In this document: piece after piece, positions 1 to 7,146 of the stretch
How the letters are laid out: the number at the start of each line of letters is the position of its first letter
Numbering within the stretch: the stretch's first letter is position 1
Assembly: GCA_900548215.1 (NCBI GenBank)
Contig: URJI01000078.1
Span: 1 to 13,208 of the forward strand
Source of the DNA: an uncultured Coprococcus sp.
GTDB lineage: Bacteria; Bacillota; Clostridia; Lachnospirales; Lachnospiraceae
DNA: 13,208 nt
Direction: 5' to 3'
Made by a program: the position numbers and the translations under genes
The notes under the pieces: model-generated
What the model was told of the DNA's origin: nothing
Seen by the model: the letters and a program-made list of their open reading frames with translations, nothing else
Databases searched by the model: none

Positions 1-138
1 TGACACGCTATTGCCAAGCGAACCTTTCACTCCTTTCCTGTCAACTCCGCTGGAAGTACATGCCACATCATACTTTGCCGCATCTGCCAGTATATTAAGT
101 TTTTCCTTGGTTGTCAGTCCCGTAATTATTTCACTCAT
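1..138 (-). CDS. Putative DNA modification/repair radical SAM protein, N-terminal fragment
   Basis: The minus strand encodes 46 residues without a stop, starting at ATG 138 and running off the window at position 1. Residues 11-31 (KEKLNILADAAKYD, then VACTSSG) followed by a basic RKGVKG stretch match the N-terminus, as I remember it, of the radical SAM family annotated as 'putative DNA modification/repair radical SAM protein', which is usually paired with a uracil-DNA-glycosylase-like protein. The radical SAM cysteine motif would lie beyond the window edge, so the catalytic domain cannot be checked. No other ATG, GTG or TTG start fits the N-terminus. There is no Shine-Dalgarno sequence; the ATG follows the -10 box by only 6 nt, implying a leaderless transcript. 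A LexA-type box in the promoter fits a damage-induced repair role. The exact reaction is unknown; family assignment rests on a short match. Confidence 0.72.
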   Translation of the reverse strand, partial: MSEIITGLTTKEKLNILADAAKYDVACTSSGVDRKGVKGSLGNSVS

Positions 139-144
139 GCTACA

Positions 145-173
145 ATTATACGAACATTTGTTCGATATTGCAA
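145..173 (-). promoter_or_regulatory. Sigma-A-type promoter of the radical SAM repair gene
   Basis: On the minus strand a -35 box TTGCAA (173-168) is separated by exactly 17 nt from a perfect -10 box TATAAT (150-145). The ATG of the downstream gene begins 6 nt after the -10 box, so the expected transcription start coincides with the initiation codon or lies within a base or two of it. The 17-nt spacer contains the LexA-like palindrome listed separately. Confidence 0.8.
151..164. promoter_or_regulatory. LexA (SOS) operator
   Basis: CGAACATTTGTTCG matches the Gram-positive LexA/DinR box (GAAC-N4-GTTC core, with the flanking C and G also conserved). It occupies the promoter spacer between the -35 and -10 boxes, where bound repressor would directly exclude RNA polymerase. 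This is seen in sequence; repression by LexA is inferred from the known Bacillus/Clostridium SOS consensus. Confidence 0.85.
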
Positions 174-310
174 GTGGTATTTTTTTCATTGCTATTTTTT
201 CTATTTTTTCATTCAAGCTTCAAGCATTTACGGTTCAAACATTTACAGAACATCAATTAAACAACTTCCTTTAGATCCCCCCTATAAGTACCTAAGCCCC
301 GTACAACACA

Positions 311-350
311 GAAAGGCCATATACTTTCATATGAAAGTATACAGCCTTTC
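311..350 (-). terminator. Hairpin downstream of pckA, probable terminator
   Basis: GAAAGGC (311-317) pairs with GCCTTTC (344-350). Inside, a perfect 20-nt palindrome (321-340, centred on CATATG) extends the stem, with a two-base mismatch between the two parts. On the minus strand it is followed by CTGTGTTGT, only moderately U-rich, and on the plus strand by TTCTT. It lies about 60 nt past the pckA stop. I read it as the pckA transcript end, but the weak U tract leaves room for an mRNA-stabilising hairpin. Confidence 0.55.
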
Positions 351-356
351 TTCTTA

Positions 357-380
357 GCAGATTGATAATTATCTATCCGC
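357..380. repeat. Imperfect 24-nt palindrome between pckA and its terminator hairpin
   Basis: GCAGATTGATAA and TTATCTATCCGC are reverse complements except at two positions per 12-nt arm. It begins 7 nt beyond the larger hairpin at 311-350, so the pckA 3' untranslated region can fold two stem-loops in tandem. No further function can be read from it. Confidence 0.5.
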
Positions 381-410
381 CATATATTTACATTGTTCTT
401 ATGCTTTTTC

Positions 411-2015
411 TTAGAGCTGAGGACCTGCTGCAACTAATGCCTTACCTGCTGCATTACCCTCGTACTTAGCAAAATTCTTCTGGAATCTTGCTGCAAGATC
501 CTTAGCCTTTGTCTCCCACTCTGAAGCATCAGCGTATGTGTCACGTGGGTCAAGGATTGCTGGGTCTACGCCAGGAAGCTCTGTTGGAACCGCAAAGTCG
601 AACATAGGGATCTTCTTTGTAGGAGCCTCATTGATAGCACCGCTGAGGATCGCATCGATGATTCCTCTTGTATCCTTGATTGAGATTCTCTTACCTGTTC
701 CATTCCATCCTGTGTTGACAAGATATGCCTTAGCACCGCTCTTCTCCATCTTCTTAACAAGCTCCTCTGCATACTTTGTAGGATGCAGCTCGAGGAATGC
801 CTGACCGAAGCAAGCTGAGAATGTAGGTGTTGGCTCTGTGATACCTCTCTCTGTACCAGCAAGTTTTGCTGTGAATCCTGACAGGAAGTAGTACTGTGTC
901 TGCTCTGGTGTAAGGATTGATACTGGAGGAAGTACTCCAAATGCATCTGCTGAAAGGAAGATTACATTCTTTGCAGCTGGTGCTGATGATATAGGTCTTA
1001 CAATGTTCTTGATGTGATCTATTGGGTAAGATACACGAGTGTTCTCTGTTACGCTCTTATCAGTGAAGTCAATCTTGCCGTTTGCATCAAGTGTAACGTT
1101 CTCAAGAAGTGCGTTTCTCTTGATTGCGTTGTAGATGTCTGGCTCTGAATCCTTGTCAAGGTCGATAACCTTAGCGTAGCATCCACCCTCAAAGTTGAAT
1201 ACACCGTTGTCATCCCAGCCGTGCTCATCATCGCCGATGAGGAGACGCTTTGGATCTGTTGAAAGTGTTGTCTTACCTGTTCCTGAAAGTCCGAAGAAGA
1301 TAGCTGTGTTCTCACCGTTCATATCTGTGTTAGCTGAGCAGTGCATTGAAGCCATTCCCTTAAGTGGAAGGTAGTAGTTCATCATTGAGAACATACCCTT
1401 CTTCATCTCTCCGCCGTACCATGTATTTACGATAACCTGCTCGTGGCTTGTGATGTTGAATGCTACACATGTCTCTGAGTTAAGTCCTAACTCCTTGTAG
1501 TTCTCTACCTTAGCCTTTGAAGCATTGTATACTACGAAATCTGGCTCGAAGTTCTTAAGCTCTTCCTCAGTTGGCTTGATGAACATGTTTGTTACGAAAT
1601 GAGCCTGCCAAGCAACCTCAACGATGAAACGGATAGCCATACGTGTATCAGCATTTGCTCCGCAGAATGCATCAACTACGAAAAGTCTCTTGTTTGAAAG
1701 CTCCTTCTTTGCAAGATCCTTAACTGATGCCCATGTCTCCTCTGTCATTGGATGGTTGTCGTTCTTATACTCATCTGATGTCCACCATACAGTGTCCTTT
1801 GAGTTCTCATCTACTACGATATACTTATCTTTAGGTGAACGGCCTGTGTAAATACCAGTCATAACGTTAACTGCGCCAAGCTCACTAACCTGTCCCTTCT
1901 CGTATCCCTGAAGGTCAGCCTTTGTCTCTTCCTCGAATAACAATTCATATGAAGGATTGTGTACGATCTCTGTTGTGCCTGTAATGCCATACTTAGTTAA
2001 ATCAACTGTTGCCAT
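411..2015 (-). CDS. pckA: Phosphoenolpyruvate carboxykinase (ATP)
   Basis: The 534-residue product interconverts oxaloacetate + ATP and PEP + CO2 + ADP in the cytosol. In fermentative anaerobes it can run in either direction, for gluconeogenesis or CO2 fixation toward C4 acids. Visible landmarks of the ATP-dependent family are YTGRSPKDK (residues 56-64), the substrate loop GGEMKKGMFS (201-210, with the metal/substrate lysine), the histidine in MHCSAN (about 225), the P-loop GLSGTGKTTLS (242-252) and the kinase-2 motif GDDEHGW (261-267). Length matches the E. coli enzyme (540). The ATG is preceded by AAGGAG at normal spacing. It is monocistronic by context: own promoter about 130 nt upstream, hairpins downstream, and the neighbouring K+ channel gene is functionally unrelated. 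Confidence 0.97.
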   Translation of the reverse strand: MATVDLTKYGITGTTEIVHNPSYELLFEEETKADLQGYEKGQVSELGAVNVMTGIYTGRSPKDKYIVVDENSKDTVWWTSDEYKNDNHPMTEETWASVKDLAKKELSNKRLFVVDAFCGANADTRMAIRFIVEVAWQAHFVTNMFIKPTEEELKNFEPDFVVYNASKAKVENYKELGLNSETCVAFNITSHEQVIVNTWYGGEMKKGMFSMMNYYLPLKGMASMHCSANTDMNGENTAIFFGLSGTGKTTLSTDPKRLLIGDDEHGWDDNGVFNFEGGCYAKVIDLDKDSEPDIYNAIKRNALLENVTLDANGKIDFTDKSVTENTRVSYPIDHIKNIVRPISSAPAAKNVIFLSADAFGVLPPVSILTPEQTQYYFLSGFTAKLAGTERGITEPTPTFSACFGQAFLELHPTKYAEELVKKMEKSGAKAYLVNTGWNGTGKRISIKDTRGIIDAILSGAINEAPTKKIPMFDFAVPTELPGVDPAILDPRDTYADASEWETKAKDLAARFQKNFAKYEGNAAGKALVAAGPQL

Positions 2016-2148
2016 TTTTCTTAACTCCTTTTCTTTAAATGTATTTCATTGATAGGTGCATACCGCCTGTGTCCTACTGGCACTGTGGTTATACAGCACT
2101 CAATAATCTGAAAATAAATATGAGCAATCTCGTTCACATTCAGTTGAA

Positions 2149-2177
2149 AGTATACCCAATTAGTAAAAATAAATCAA
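2149..2177 (-). promoter_or_regulatory. Promoter of pckA
   Basis: Minus-strand -35 TTGATT (2177-2172), a 17-nt spacer, and -10 TATACT (2154-2149). The predicted transcript would have a leader of about 125 nt before pckA. CTCAATAAT (2099-2107) and its reverse complement ATTATTGAG (2182-2190) flank the promoter. Confidence 0.65.
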
Positions 2178-2272
2178 TATCATTATTGAGATTTTTTCGT
2201 GGTTTATAGAAACTTCACATTTTTAAAATGTTTTTTGTACATAGACCTTGCATTTCCTAAGCACAGAAAATA

Positions 2273-3259
2273 TCATCTTCGTCTGCAGCTTCTTTTTTCC
2301 AGGGTTTTAGATCTGATGATCAATATATCCCCCATCTCTATCACAAGATCACCCGTCGGGAGGACAGACATCTTATCTCTAAGCACCATATATATGCTCA
2401 CGCCATACTCATCTGATGCTGAACTCACTGTCCGCCCCATAAACTTGCTGCCTTCAGTCACCATAACCTCACCTATCTCATCTATATCTACAAACTTCGA
2501 ATCCTCGTTCGCATTTGTCTGGTACTGCTCAACAAATCCTGCACTTATAATACCTGTAGGAATAGCCACAAGAAGGACTCCCATAAATGCAATAACAATC
2601 GCCATACACTTTCCAAGCAGCGTTATGGGGTAAATATCCCCGTATCCCACTGTGAGCACTGTAGATACCGACCACCATATACCGCTGAATGCATTGCGGA
2701 ACACCCCCGGCTGTGCGGCATGTTCCGTGCTGTACATACACAGGCTGCTGGCCACCATTAGCACAAATATAATAAATACCGACGACAATATCTGCCTGCT
2801 CTTCTTTAAGAGGACCATCTTGATAACATTAAAACTGTCATAATGCGAATTTATCCTGAACAGATGAAATATCCTGACTACCCTGAGCATTCTGAATACA
2901 ACAAAACCTGAAAGGAAAAACACTGGTATTATCGTGAGCAGATCTACAACTCCATCATACGATACAAGAAACTTTCCTATAGCCCTGTACCGGGTGCATT
3001 TCGGATACAAAAAATCTGCTGTCCATATTCTTAACAGATATTCCACGCAGAATATACCTGTAGTGACCCACTCGATAATCCTAAGCACTCCGTAATACGG
3101 CGTAAGTTCCTCATAAGTCTGCATAAACATAACAGATATATTGGCAAGGATCACCACAACTATAAAAATGTCAAACATACGGCTGATGACATTGCTCCTA
3201 TCTCCTATCTGTATAGTATCAAATATCGTCTTTTTCAGTTTTGTCCTGTTTACTGCCAC
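2273..3259 (-). CDS. Voltage-gated-type potassium channel with TrkA-C tail
   Basis: A six-transmembrane ion channel of the inner membrane, 328 residues from the chosen GTG. Hydrophobic segments are near residues 30-46, 60-76, 104-120, 160-175 and 217-240. An S4-like helix RMLRVVRIFHLFR (123-135) has regularly spaced arginines. The pore loop ends in the K+ selectivity filter TVGYGD (203-208). A cytosolic tail (about 257-317: GRTV, then SVLPTGDLVIEMGDILIIRS) resembles a TrkA-C/RCK-C ligand-binding domain. GTG at 3259 is preferred because AGGGGG lies 6 nt upstream; ATG 3286 would add nine residues but has no ribosome binding site. The gene stands alone between putP and pckA. Potassium selectivity is well supported; voltage gating and the regulating ligand are inferred. 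Confidence 0.9.
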   Translation of the reverse strand: MAVNRTKLKKTIFDTIQIGDRSNVISRMFDIFIVVVILANISVMFMQTYEELTPYYGVLRIIEWVTTGIFCVEYLLRIWTADFLYPKCTRYRAIGKFLVSYDGVVDLLTIIPVFFLSGFVVFRMLRVVRIFHLFRINSHYDSFNVIKMVLLKKSRQILSSVFIIFVLMVASSLCMYSTEHAAQPGVFRNAFSGIWWSVSTVLTVGYGDIYPITLLGKCMAIVIAFMGVLLVAIPTGIISAGFVEQYQTNANEDSKFVDIDEIGEVMVTEGSKFMGRTVSSASDEYGVSIYMVLRDKMSVLPTGDLVIEMGDILIIRSKTLEKRSCRRR

Positions 3260-3295
3260 AATATACCCCCTGGGTGAAAATATCATCAGTTATCT

Positions 3296-3373
3296 TTAAG
3301 CACACCCATCATCTAATCTATCATCTCTTTCATTCTGAGGCCTGACGGTTTTTAATCTTTTCCCTTTGTTCAC
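3296..3373 (-). CDS. Possible 25-residue leader ORF upstream of the K+ channel
   Basis: A GTG (3373) stands 8 nt after a strong GGAGG (3386-3382) and opens 25 codons rich in charged residues (it begins MNKGKRLKTVRP), ending TAA at 3296. It lies in the leader of the channel transcript, in the same frame as the channel, which resumes after two in-frame stops (3298-3296 and 3292-3290). It could be a small leader peptide translated with the channel, or the remnant of a longer channel N-terminus cut by stops. The composition shows no membrane segment. The ribosome binding site is its main support. Confidence 0.3.
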   Translation of the reverse strand: MNKGKRLKTVRPQNERDDRLDDGCA

Positions 3374-3407
3374 ATTCTCTTCCTCCAAATCGCATACACA
3401 TATCCCG

Positions 3408-3437
3408 ATTATACCATTCTATGTATAACACCCACAA
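3408..3437 (-). promoter_or_regulatory. Promoter of the K+ channel gene
   Basis: Minus-strand TTGTGG (3437-3432), an 18-nt spacer, and a perfect TATAAT (3413-3408). Transcription would start near 3401, upstream of the GGAGG at 3386-3382 and of the channel. Confidence 0.6.
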
Positions 3438-3439
3438 TT

Positions 3440-3612
3440 ATTTTTTCTTTTTTTGTGCGTTTTTTTCACGTGTCACAATTTCTTTAAATTTCGATGATTT
3501 ATTTTTGCAAAACGTTTTTTTTCTGTACATATTCTGTTCATATTTTATGTTTATACTGAACTCAGTTGTTAAGGAGAAGTAATTTCTACTCATTGTTGTT
3601 TAAATTGTTGTT
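3440..3612. other. AT-rich gap between the channel promoter and the putP terminator
   Basis: This gap is very A/T-rich, with long T runs on the plus strand. I see no gene here that I can support. A TATACT (3552-3557, plus) and an AAGGAG (3571-3576, plus) are present, but the first lacks a good -35 box and the second is not followed by a usable start codon. A 51-codon minus-strand ORF (3438-3593) has no ribosome binding site and is mostly lysine and asparagine. Confidence 0.5.
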
Positions 3613-3651
3613 AAAAAAAGAACCACTTGCAATTCAAGTGGTTCTTTTTTT
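3613..3651 (-). terminator. Bidirectional intrinsic terminator after putP
   Basis: A perfect 17-bp inverted repeat: seven A then GAACCACTTG, loop CAATT, then CAAGTGGTTC and seven T. It lies about 47 nt beyond the putP stop on the minus strand and has T tracts in both directions, so it would terminate transcription from either side. Confidence 0.9.
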
Positions 3652-3697
3652 GTCATTTAATGTCAACGAACATTTAATAGTTTCCGTTGTTATAATC

Positions 3698-5179
3698 CTA
3701 ATCTGTAGGAAGCTTTGCCTTCTCATAAATCTCCATAACTTTTGCATCCGGCTTCTTTGTCAGAAGAGAGACAACTATGGCTGTCACAAATGCGGCCGCA
3801 AATCCAGGTACGATCTCATAAAGTCCGGTAGGACCTGCGAGGAATTTATACCAGAGCATATCCACAGCAAAACCAACTATGATAGATGCAAGCGCACCGT
3901 TGTAATTCAAGCGTTTCCAATACAGTGACAAAAGAATAACCGGTCCAAATGCTGAACCAAATGCTCCCCATGCATTTGACACAAGAGCCATGATTCCCTC
4001 GCAGTTTGGATTCATTGCTATCGCAAGCGCCACAACTGATATTATGATAACAACTATTCTTCCAGCCCAGAGCATCTCCTTATCTGAGGCATTCTTTCTG
4101 AATACTGGTTTGTATACATCAGATGCAAATGCCGATGATGATGCAAGGAGCTGTGAATCCGCTGTACTCATAGAAGCCGCAAGGATGGCCGACAGAAGAA
4201 TACCCGCCACAAGCGCCGGGAACACGCCTCTTACCAATCTTATAAACACCTGTGAATTGTCTGTAAGACCGTCTCCAAGGTATTTGAGTCCAACCATACC
4301 TACAACTGACGCCATAACAAGGATAATTCCAGTCCAGCACGTTCCAACTATCCTGGATTTCTTCATCTCCTTCTCTGACTTAATCGATATATATCTTATA
4401 AGTATGTGAGGCATACCCATGTAACCAAGTCCCCACGCAAGACCAGAGATTATATTTATCACACTCTCTCTGTCAAACGAACCGCTTACAAGCGCATTGT
4501 AATAGTTCGCCGGAATCTCCAGATCAGGTGCTATAAAACCTGCACCCTGCATAGTGATAACCGCTATAATAGGTGCAATCATAAGTGCTGCCAGCATCAA
4601 AAGTCCCTGGAAGAAATCAGTCCAGCACACAGCATTAAATCCACCCAGGAATGTATAGACGATGATAATAACCGCTGCGCCGATCATTGCTTTATTTCTA
4701 TCTATACCCATTACAGTATTAAAAAGCGTTCCGCACGCTGATATACTCGATGCAGCATATATGCAATATGCAACAACAAATATAACCGCACATATTATAA
4801 GAAGAAGTTTGTTGTCTGACTGAAAACGGTTCGTCAGATACTGCGGTATCGTGATAGAGTCATTGAAAGCTATAGAGAACCTTCTAAGTCTCGGTGCTAT
4901 AAATATCCATGCGCACGCTGTTCCTATAAACAGGCCAACAGATATCCACATATTGCTGAGTCCCGATGCATAGAACGCTCCCGGCAGTCCCATAAGCACC
5001 CACGCACTCATATCTGAAGCCCCGGCACTGAGCGCCGCAACCAGACCATTCATATCCCTTCCGCCCAGGAAGTAATCTTTTTCGCCTGCATTTCCTCTGG
5101 ATTTAAAGAAGAAATAAATTCCCACGCCGATCACCAGGACGAAATACGCAATAAACGCAATCATCTCGTAAACATTCAT
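3698..5179 (-). CDS. putP: Sodium/proline symporter
   Basis: The 493-residue protein is a solute:sodium symporter of the inner membrane with about 13 transmembrane segments, importing proline with Na+. It follows E. coli PutP closely: DYFLGGRDMNGLVAALSAG then ASDMSAW (residues 35-60), where D56 and S58 correspond to the Na+-site residues D55 and S57 of E. coli PutP; then LLMGLPGA-like VLMGLPGA; and in the distal part AASMSTADSQLL, which contains the second conserved Ser-Thr Na+ site. Length is as expected (502 in E. coli). ATG 5179 has GGAAGGTGG just upstream. It has its own promoter and terminator. No proline catabolism gene (putA) or D-proline reductase is adjacent, so imported proline probably serves nutrition or osmotic balance. 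A relative with another substrate cannot be excluded. Confidence 0.93.
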   Translation of the reverse strand: MNVYEMIAFIAYFVLVIGVGIYFFFKSRGNAGEKDYFLGGRDMNGLVAALSAGASDMSAWVLMGLPGAFYASGLSNMWISVGLFIGTACAWIFIAPRLRRFSIAFNDSITIPQYLTNRFQSDNKLLLIICAVIFVVAYCIYAASSISACGTLFNTVMGIDRNKAMIGAAVIIIVYTFLGGFNAVCWTDFFQGLLMLAALMIAPIIAVITMQGAGFIAPDLEIPANYYNALVSGSFDRESVINIISGLAWGLGYMGMPHILIRYISIKSEKEMKKSRIVGTCWTGIILVMASVVGMVGLKYLGDGLTDNSQVFIRLVRGVFPALVAGILLSAILAASMSTADSQLLASSSAFASDVYKPVFRKNASDKEMLWAGRIVVIIISVVALAIAMNPNCEGIMALVSNAWGAFGSAFGPVILLSLYWKRLNYNGALASIIVGFAVDMLWYKFLAGPTGLYEIVPGFAAAFVTAIVVSLLTKKPDAKVMEIYEKAKLPTD

Positions 5180-5259
5180 TCGTTAATCCACCTTCCATAT
5201 TTTATCTTTTATTTACTCCGCACTTGACTTTTTCCCGCCAAGCGCACACAACAAAGCAA

Positions 5260-5288
5260 ATTCTACACGTAAACACTGCAAATTGCAA
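5260..5288 (-). promoter_or_regulatory. Promoter of putP
   Basis: Minus-strand -35 TTGCAA (5288-5283), a 17-nt spacer, and -10 TAGAAT (5265-5260), about 80 nt ahead of putP. The -35 box is part of an 11-bp palindrome, TGCAA-A-TTGCA, on the plus strand. Confidence 0.7.
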
Positions 5289-5293
5289 GAATT

Positions 5294-5357
5294 ATAAATA
5301 AAAAGCAGCCGGCACGAGGAGTTTTCTGCCATATGACACGTTTCTTTGAGCCGACTG
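5294..5357 (-). terminator. Intrinsic terminator of the PaaK-type ligase gene
   Basis: On the minus strand CAGTCGGC (5357-5350) pairs with GCCGGCTG (5313-5306), with one G-U pair. A long loop of about 36 nt separates the arms, and a T-rich tail TTTTTATTTAT follows (to about 5294). It begins 36 nt after the ligase stop codon. Confidence 0.7.
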
Positions 5358-5392
5358 TTTTATTATTTTATTACTTTATATAATGCTTCAGA

Positions 5393-6718
5393 TTAGAAAC
5401 CAATATGTCTGTTATCAGTAATTCTCTTTGCCTTGCCCTCTGATCGTGGAATCGTCTTAGGAGGAACCAGTTCAACCTTTGCGCTGATAAGCAGAGTCTG
5501 CTTGATATCAGTCTTTATACGGGCAGCAACCTTCTCAAGCCTTGAAGAATCGCTCATGTCCACATCCTCCTTGAGCTCAACCTGAACTGTCAGTTTATCC
5601 TGTGAATTAACACGATCAACAATGAGCATATAATGAGCTGATGCCTCATCCACGCCGAGAAGTACCGACTCTATCTGGCTAGGGAATACATTCACTCCAC
5701 GGATAACAAGCATATCATCTGTACGTCCTGTGATACGGCTCATCTTGACCGTTGTTCTTCCACATGCACATGTGCCGTGAGTAAGTGTACATATATCATG
5801 TGTCCTGTATCTGATCATAGGAGTACCAGTCTTAGTAAGAGTTGTAAACACCAATTCTCCAGGAACTCCGTCAGGAAGATGTTCCTCTGTGACCGGATCA
5901 ATAATCTCTGCAAGGACATGATCCTCATTGATATGCATTCCATTCTTCTCGAAGCACTCAAACGCAACACCCGGTCCGCCAATCTCTGTAAGTCCATATA
6001 TGTCAAATGCGTCGAAGTCCAGAAGTTCCTCAAGATGCTGTCTCATCTCCGCTGTCCAAGGCTCTGCTCCGAAGCAGCCCGACTTGATCTTGAGTTCCGA
6101 TGGAGCAATGCCCATCTCTCTGATCGTCTCTGCAAGATATGTAGCATATGATGGTGTACAACAGAGCATTGTAGTGCCAAGCTCTTTCATCATCGTGATC
6201 TGTCTCTGTGTATTACCTGATGACATCGGTACCACCATGGCTCCAACCTCAGTCGCTCCCTGATGAGCACCGAGACCTCCCGTAAACAAACCATAACCAT
6301 AGGCCACCTGTATGATATCATCCTCTCCGGCTCCGGCACACTTGAATGCCCTGGCAACCATCTCTGTCCATACATCGATATCATTACGTGTATATCCTGT
6401 TACGATAGGCTTTCCTGTGGTTCCTGATGAACCCTGTATTCTGATGATGTCCTTCTTGTCTGCTGCGAACAAGCCAAATGGGAAGTTATCCCTGAGATCT
6501 GTCTTCTGCATAAACGGAAGCTTTACAATGTCATCTATGCTGTTTATATCCTCCGGCTTTACTCCCGCCTCATCCATTCTGGCTCTGTAAGCCGGTACAT
6601 TTGCATATTCAAGTTCTACTGTCTTTCTAAGTCTCTCCCCCTGAAGTTTTCTTCTCTCCTCAGGATCCATGCACTCCATCTCTTTATTGTAGATGTAATG
6701 AATCTTTTTCTGTCTCAT
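5393..6718 (-). CDS. paaK: Phenylacetate-CoA ligase family protein
   Basis: The 441-residue protein is an adenylate-forming enzyme of the PaaK group, which activates an aryl acid (phenylacetate, or indole- or hydroxyphenylacetate) with ATP and CoA. Visible motifs are the AMP-binding P-loop SSGTTGKP (97-104), followed by GYTRNDIDVW typical of PaaK, then YGLTEIGGPG, the hinge region RITGRTDDMLVIRGVNVFP, and the catalytic-lysine C-terminal motif RSEGKAKRI. ATG 6718 is preferred because GGAGG lies 11 nt upstream; ATG 6736 would add six residues but overlaps this site. The usual partner, indolepyruvate ferredoxin oxidoreductase, is not adjacent, so the role (aromatic amino acid catabolism or energy recovery from aryl-CoA) is inferred from the family. 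Own promoter and terminator. Confidence 0.92.
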   Translation of the reverse strand: MRQKKIHYIYNKEMECMDPEERRKLQGERLRKTVELEYANVPAYRARMDEAGVKPEDINSIDDIVKLPFMQKTDLRDNFPFGLFAADKKDIIRIQGSSGTTGKPIVTGYTRNDIDVWTEMVARAFKCAGAGEDDIIQVAYGYGLFTGGLGAHQGATEVGAMVVPMSSGNTQRQITMMKELGTTMLCCTPSYATYLAETIREMGIAPSELKIKSGCFGAEPWTAEMRQHLEELLDFDAFDIYGLTEIGGPGVAFECFEKNGMHINEDHVLAEIIDPVTEEHLPDGVPGELVFTTLTKTGTPMIRYRTHDICTLTHGTCACGRTTVKMSRITGRTDDMLVIRGVNVFPSQIESVLLGVDEASAHYMLIVDRVNSQDKLTVQVELKEDVDMSDSSRLEKVAARIKTDIKQTLLISAKVELVPPKTIPRSEGKAKRITDNRHIGF

Positions 6719-6803
6719 AACTTCAACGTCCTCCATAAGTTAAATCAAGTTGTTTGTGCATCTTGCCGGTTTTATATAACACTTTAACACGCCAAACAAC
6801 TAA

Positions 6804-6832
6804 ATTGTACATACATATAAGAGGCATGTCAA
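6804..6832 (-). promoter_or_regulatory. Promoter of the PaaK-type ligase gene
   Basis: Minus-strand perfect -35 TTGACA (6832-6827), a 17-nt spacer, and -10 TACAAT (6809-6804). It is divergent from the thiamine promoter; the two -35 boxes are about 95 nt apart. Confidence 0.8.
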
Positions 6833-6926
6833 GGAAAAGCACGCAACTGCCGGATAGTTTCTATATTTTTTTGCTTTTCATCAAAATAATTGCATTAAAA
6901 AAACACATTGACCGCATACATTTCTA

Positions 6927-6955
6927 TTGCATTTGTTTTTCTTAAGTCGTATATT
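6927..6955 (+). promoter_or_regulatory. Promoter of the thiamine operon
   Basis: TTGCAT (6927-6932), a 17-nt spacer, and TATATT (6950-6955). Transcription would start near 6962, just ahead of the TPP aptamer. Confidence 0.65.
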
Positions 6956-6976
6956 ATATCTGACAACAGCACAAAG

Positions 6977-7066
6977 ACGCGGGAGCTTGTATTACAGGCT
7001 GAGAGGAAGGTATAACCTTCGACCGATAACCTGATTTGGATAATGCCAACGTAGGGATGCCTGGGA
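6977..7066 (+). promoter_or_regulatory. TPP riboswitch aptamer (thi box)
   Basis: The conserved core is present in order: CGGGAGC (6979-6985), GGCTGAGA (6997-7004), a small extra hairpin GAAGG-TATAA-CCTTC, ACCTGAT (7029-7035), GGATAATGCC (7038-7047) and CGTAGGGA. The usual CTGG/CCAG pair of this family is TTGG/CCAA here, a compensated change that keeps the helix. I could not find a convincing closing P1 helix, so the outer boundaries are approximate. It binds thiamine pyrophosphate and should lower expression of thiSGHE through the downstream terminator. Confidence 0.93.
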
Positions 7067-7146
7067 ATAGGCGATTATAAATTATAAGTTTCTATAAAGT
7101 TTTATACCAGCCCGTTCATATATATTCTTGATATAAGCATTTTATT

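Noticed and set aside
11..274. Plus-strand open reading frame of 87 codons
   Set aside because: It is the antisense of the radical SAM gene start and its promoter; it has no ribosome binding site, and the minus strand gives a recognisable protein and SOS promoter.
3438..3593. Minus-strand ORF of 51 codons between putP and the K+ channel
   Set aside because: No Shine-Dalgarno sequence, a product rich in Lys and Asn as expected from A-rich DNA, and no recognisable pattern; it starts just beyond a terminator.
3529..3651. Possible plus-strand small RNA: TATACT at 3552-3557, AAGGAG at 3571-3576, then a strong terminator
   Set aside because: There is no acceptable -35 box at 16-18 nt, no start codon after AAGGAG, and the terminator is fully explained by putP on the other strand.
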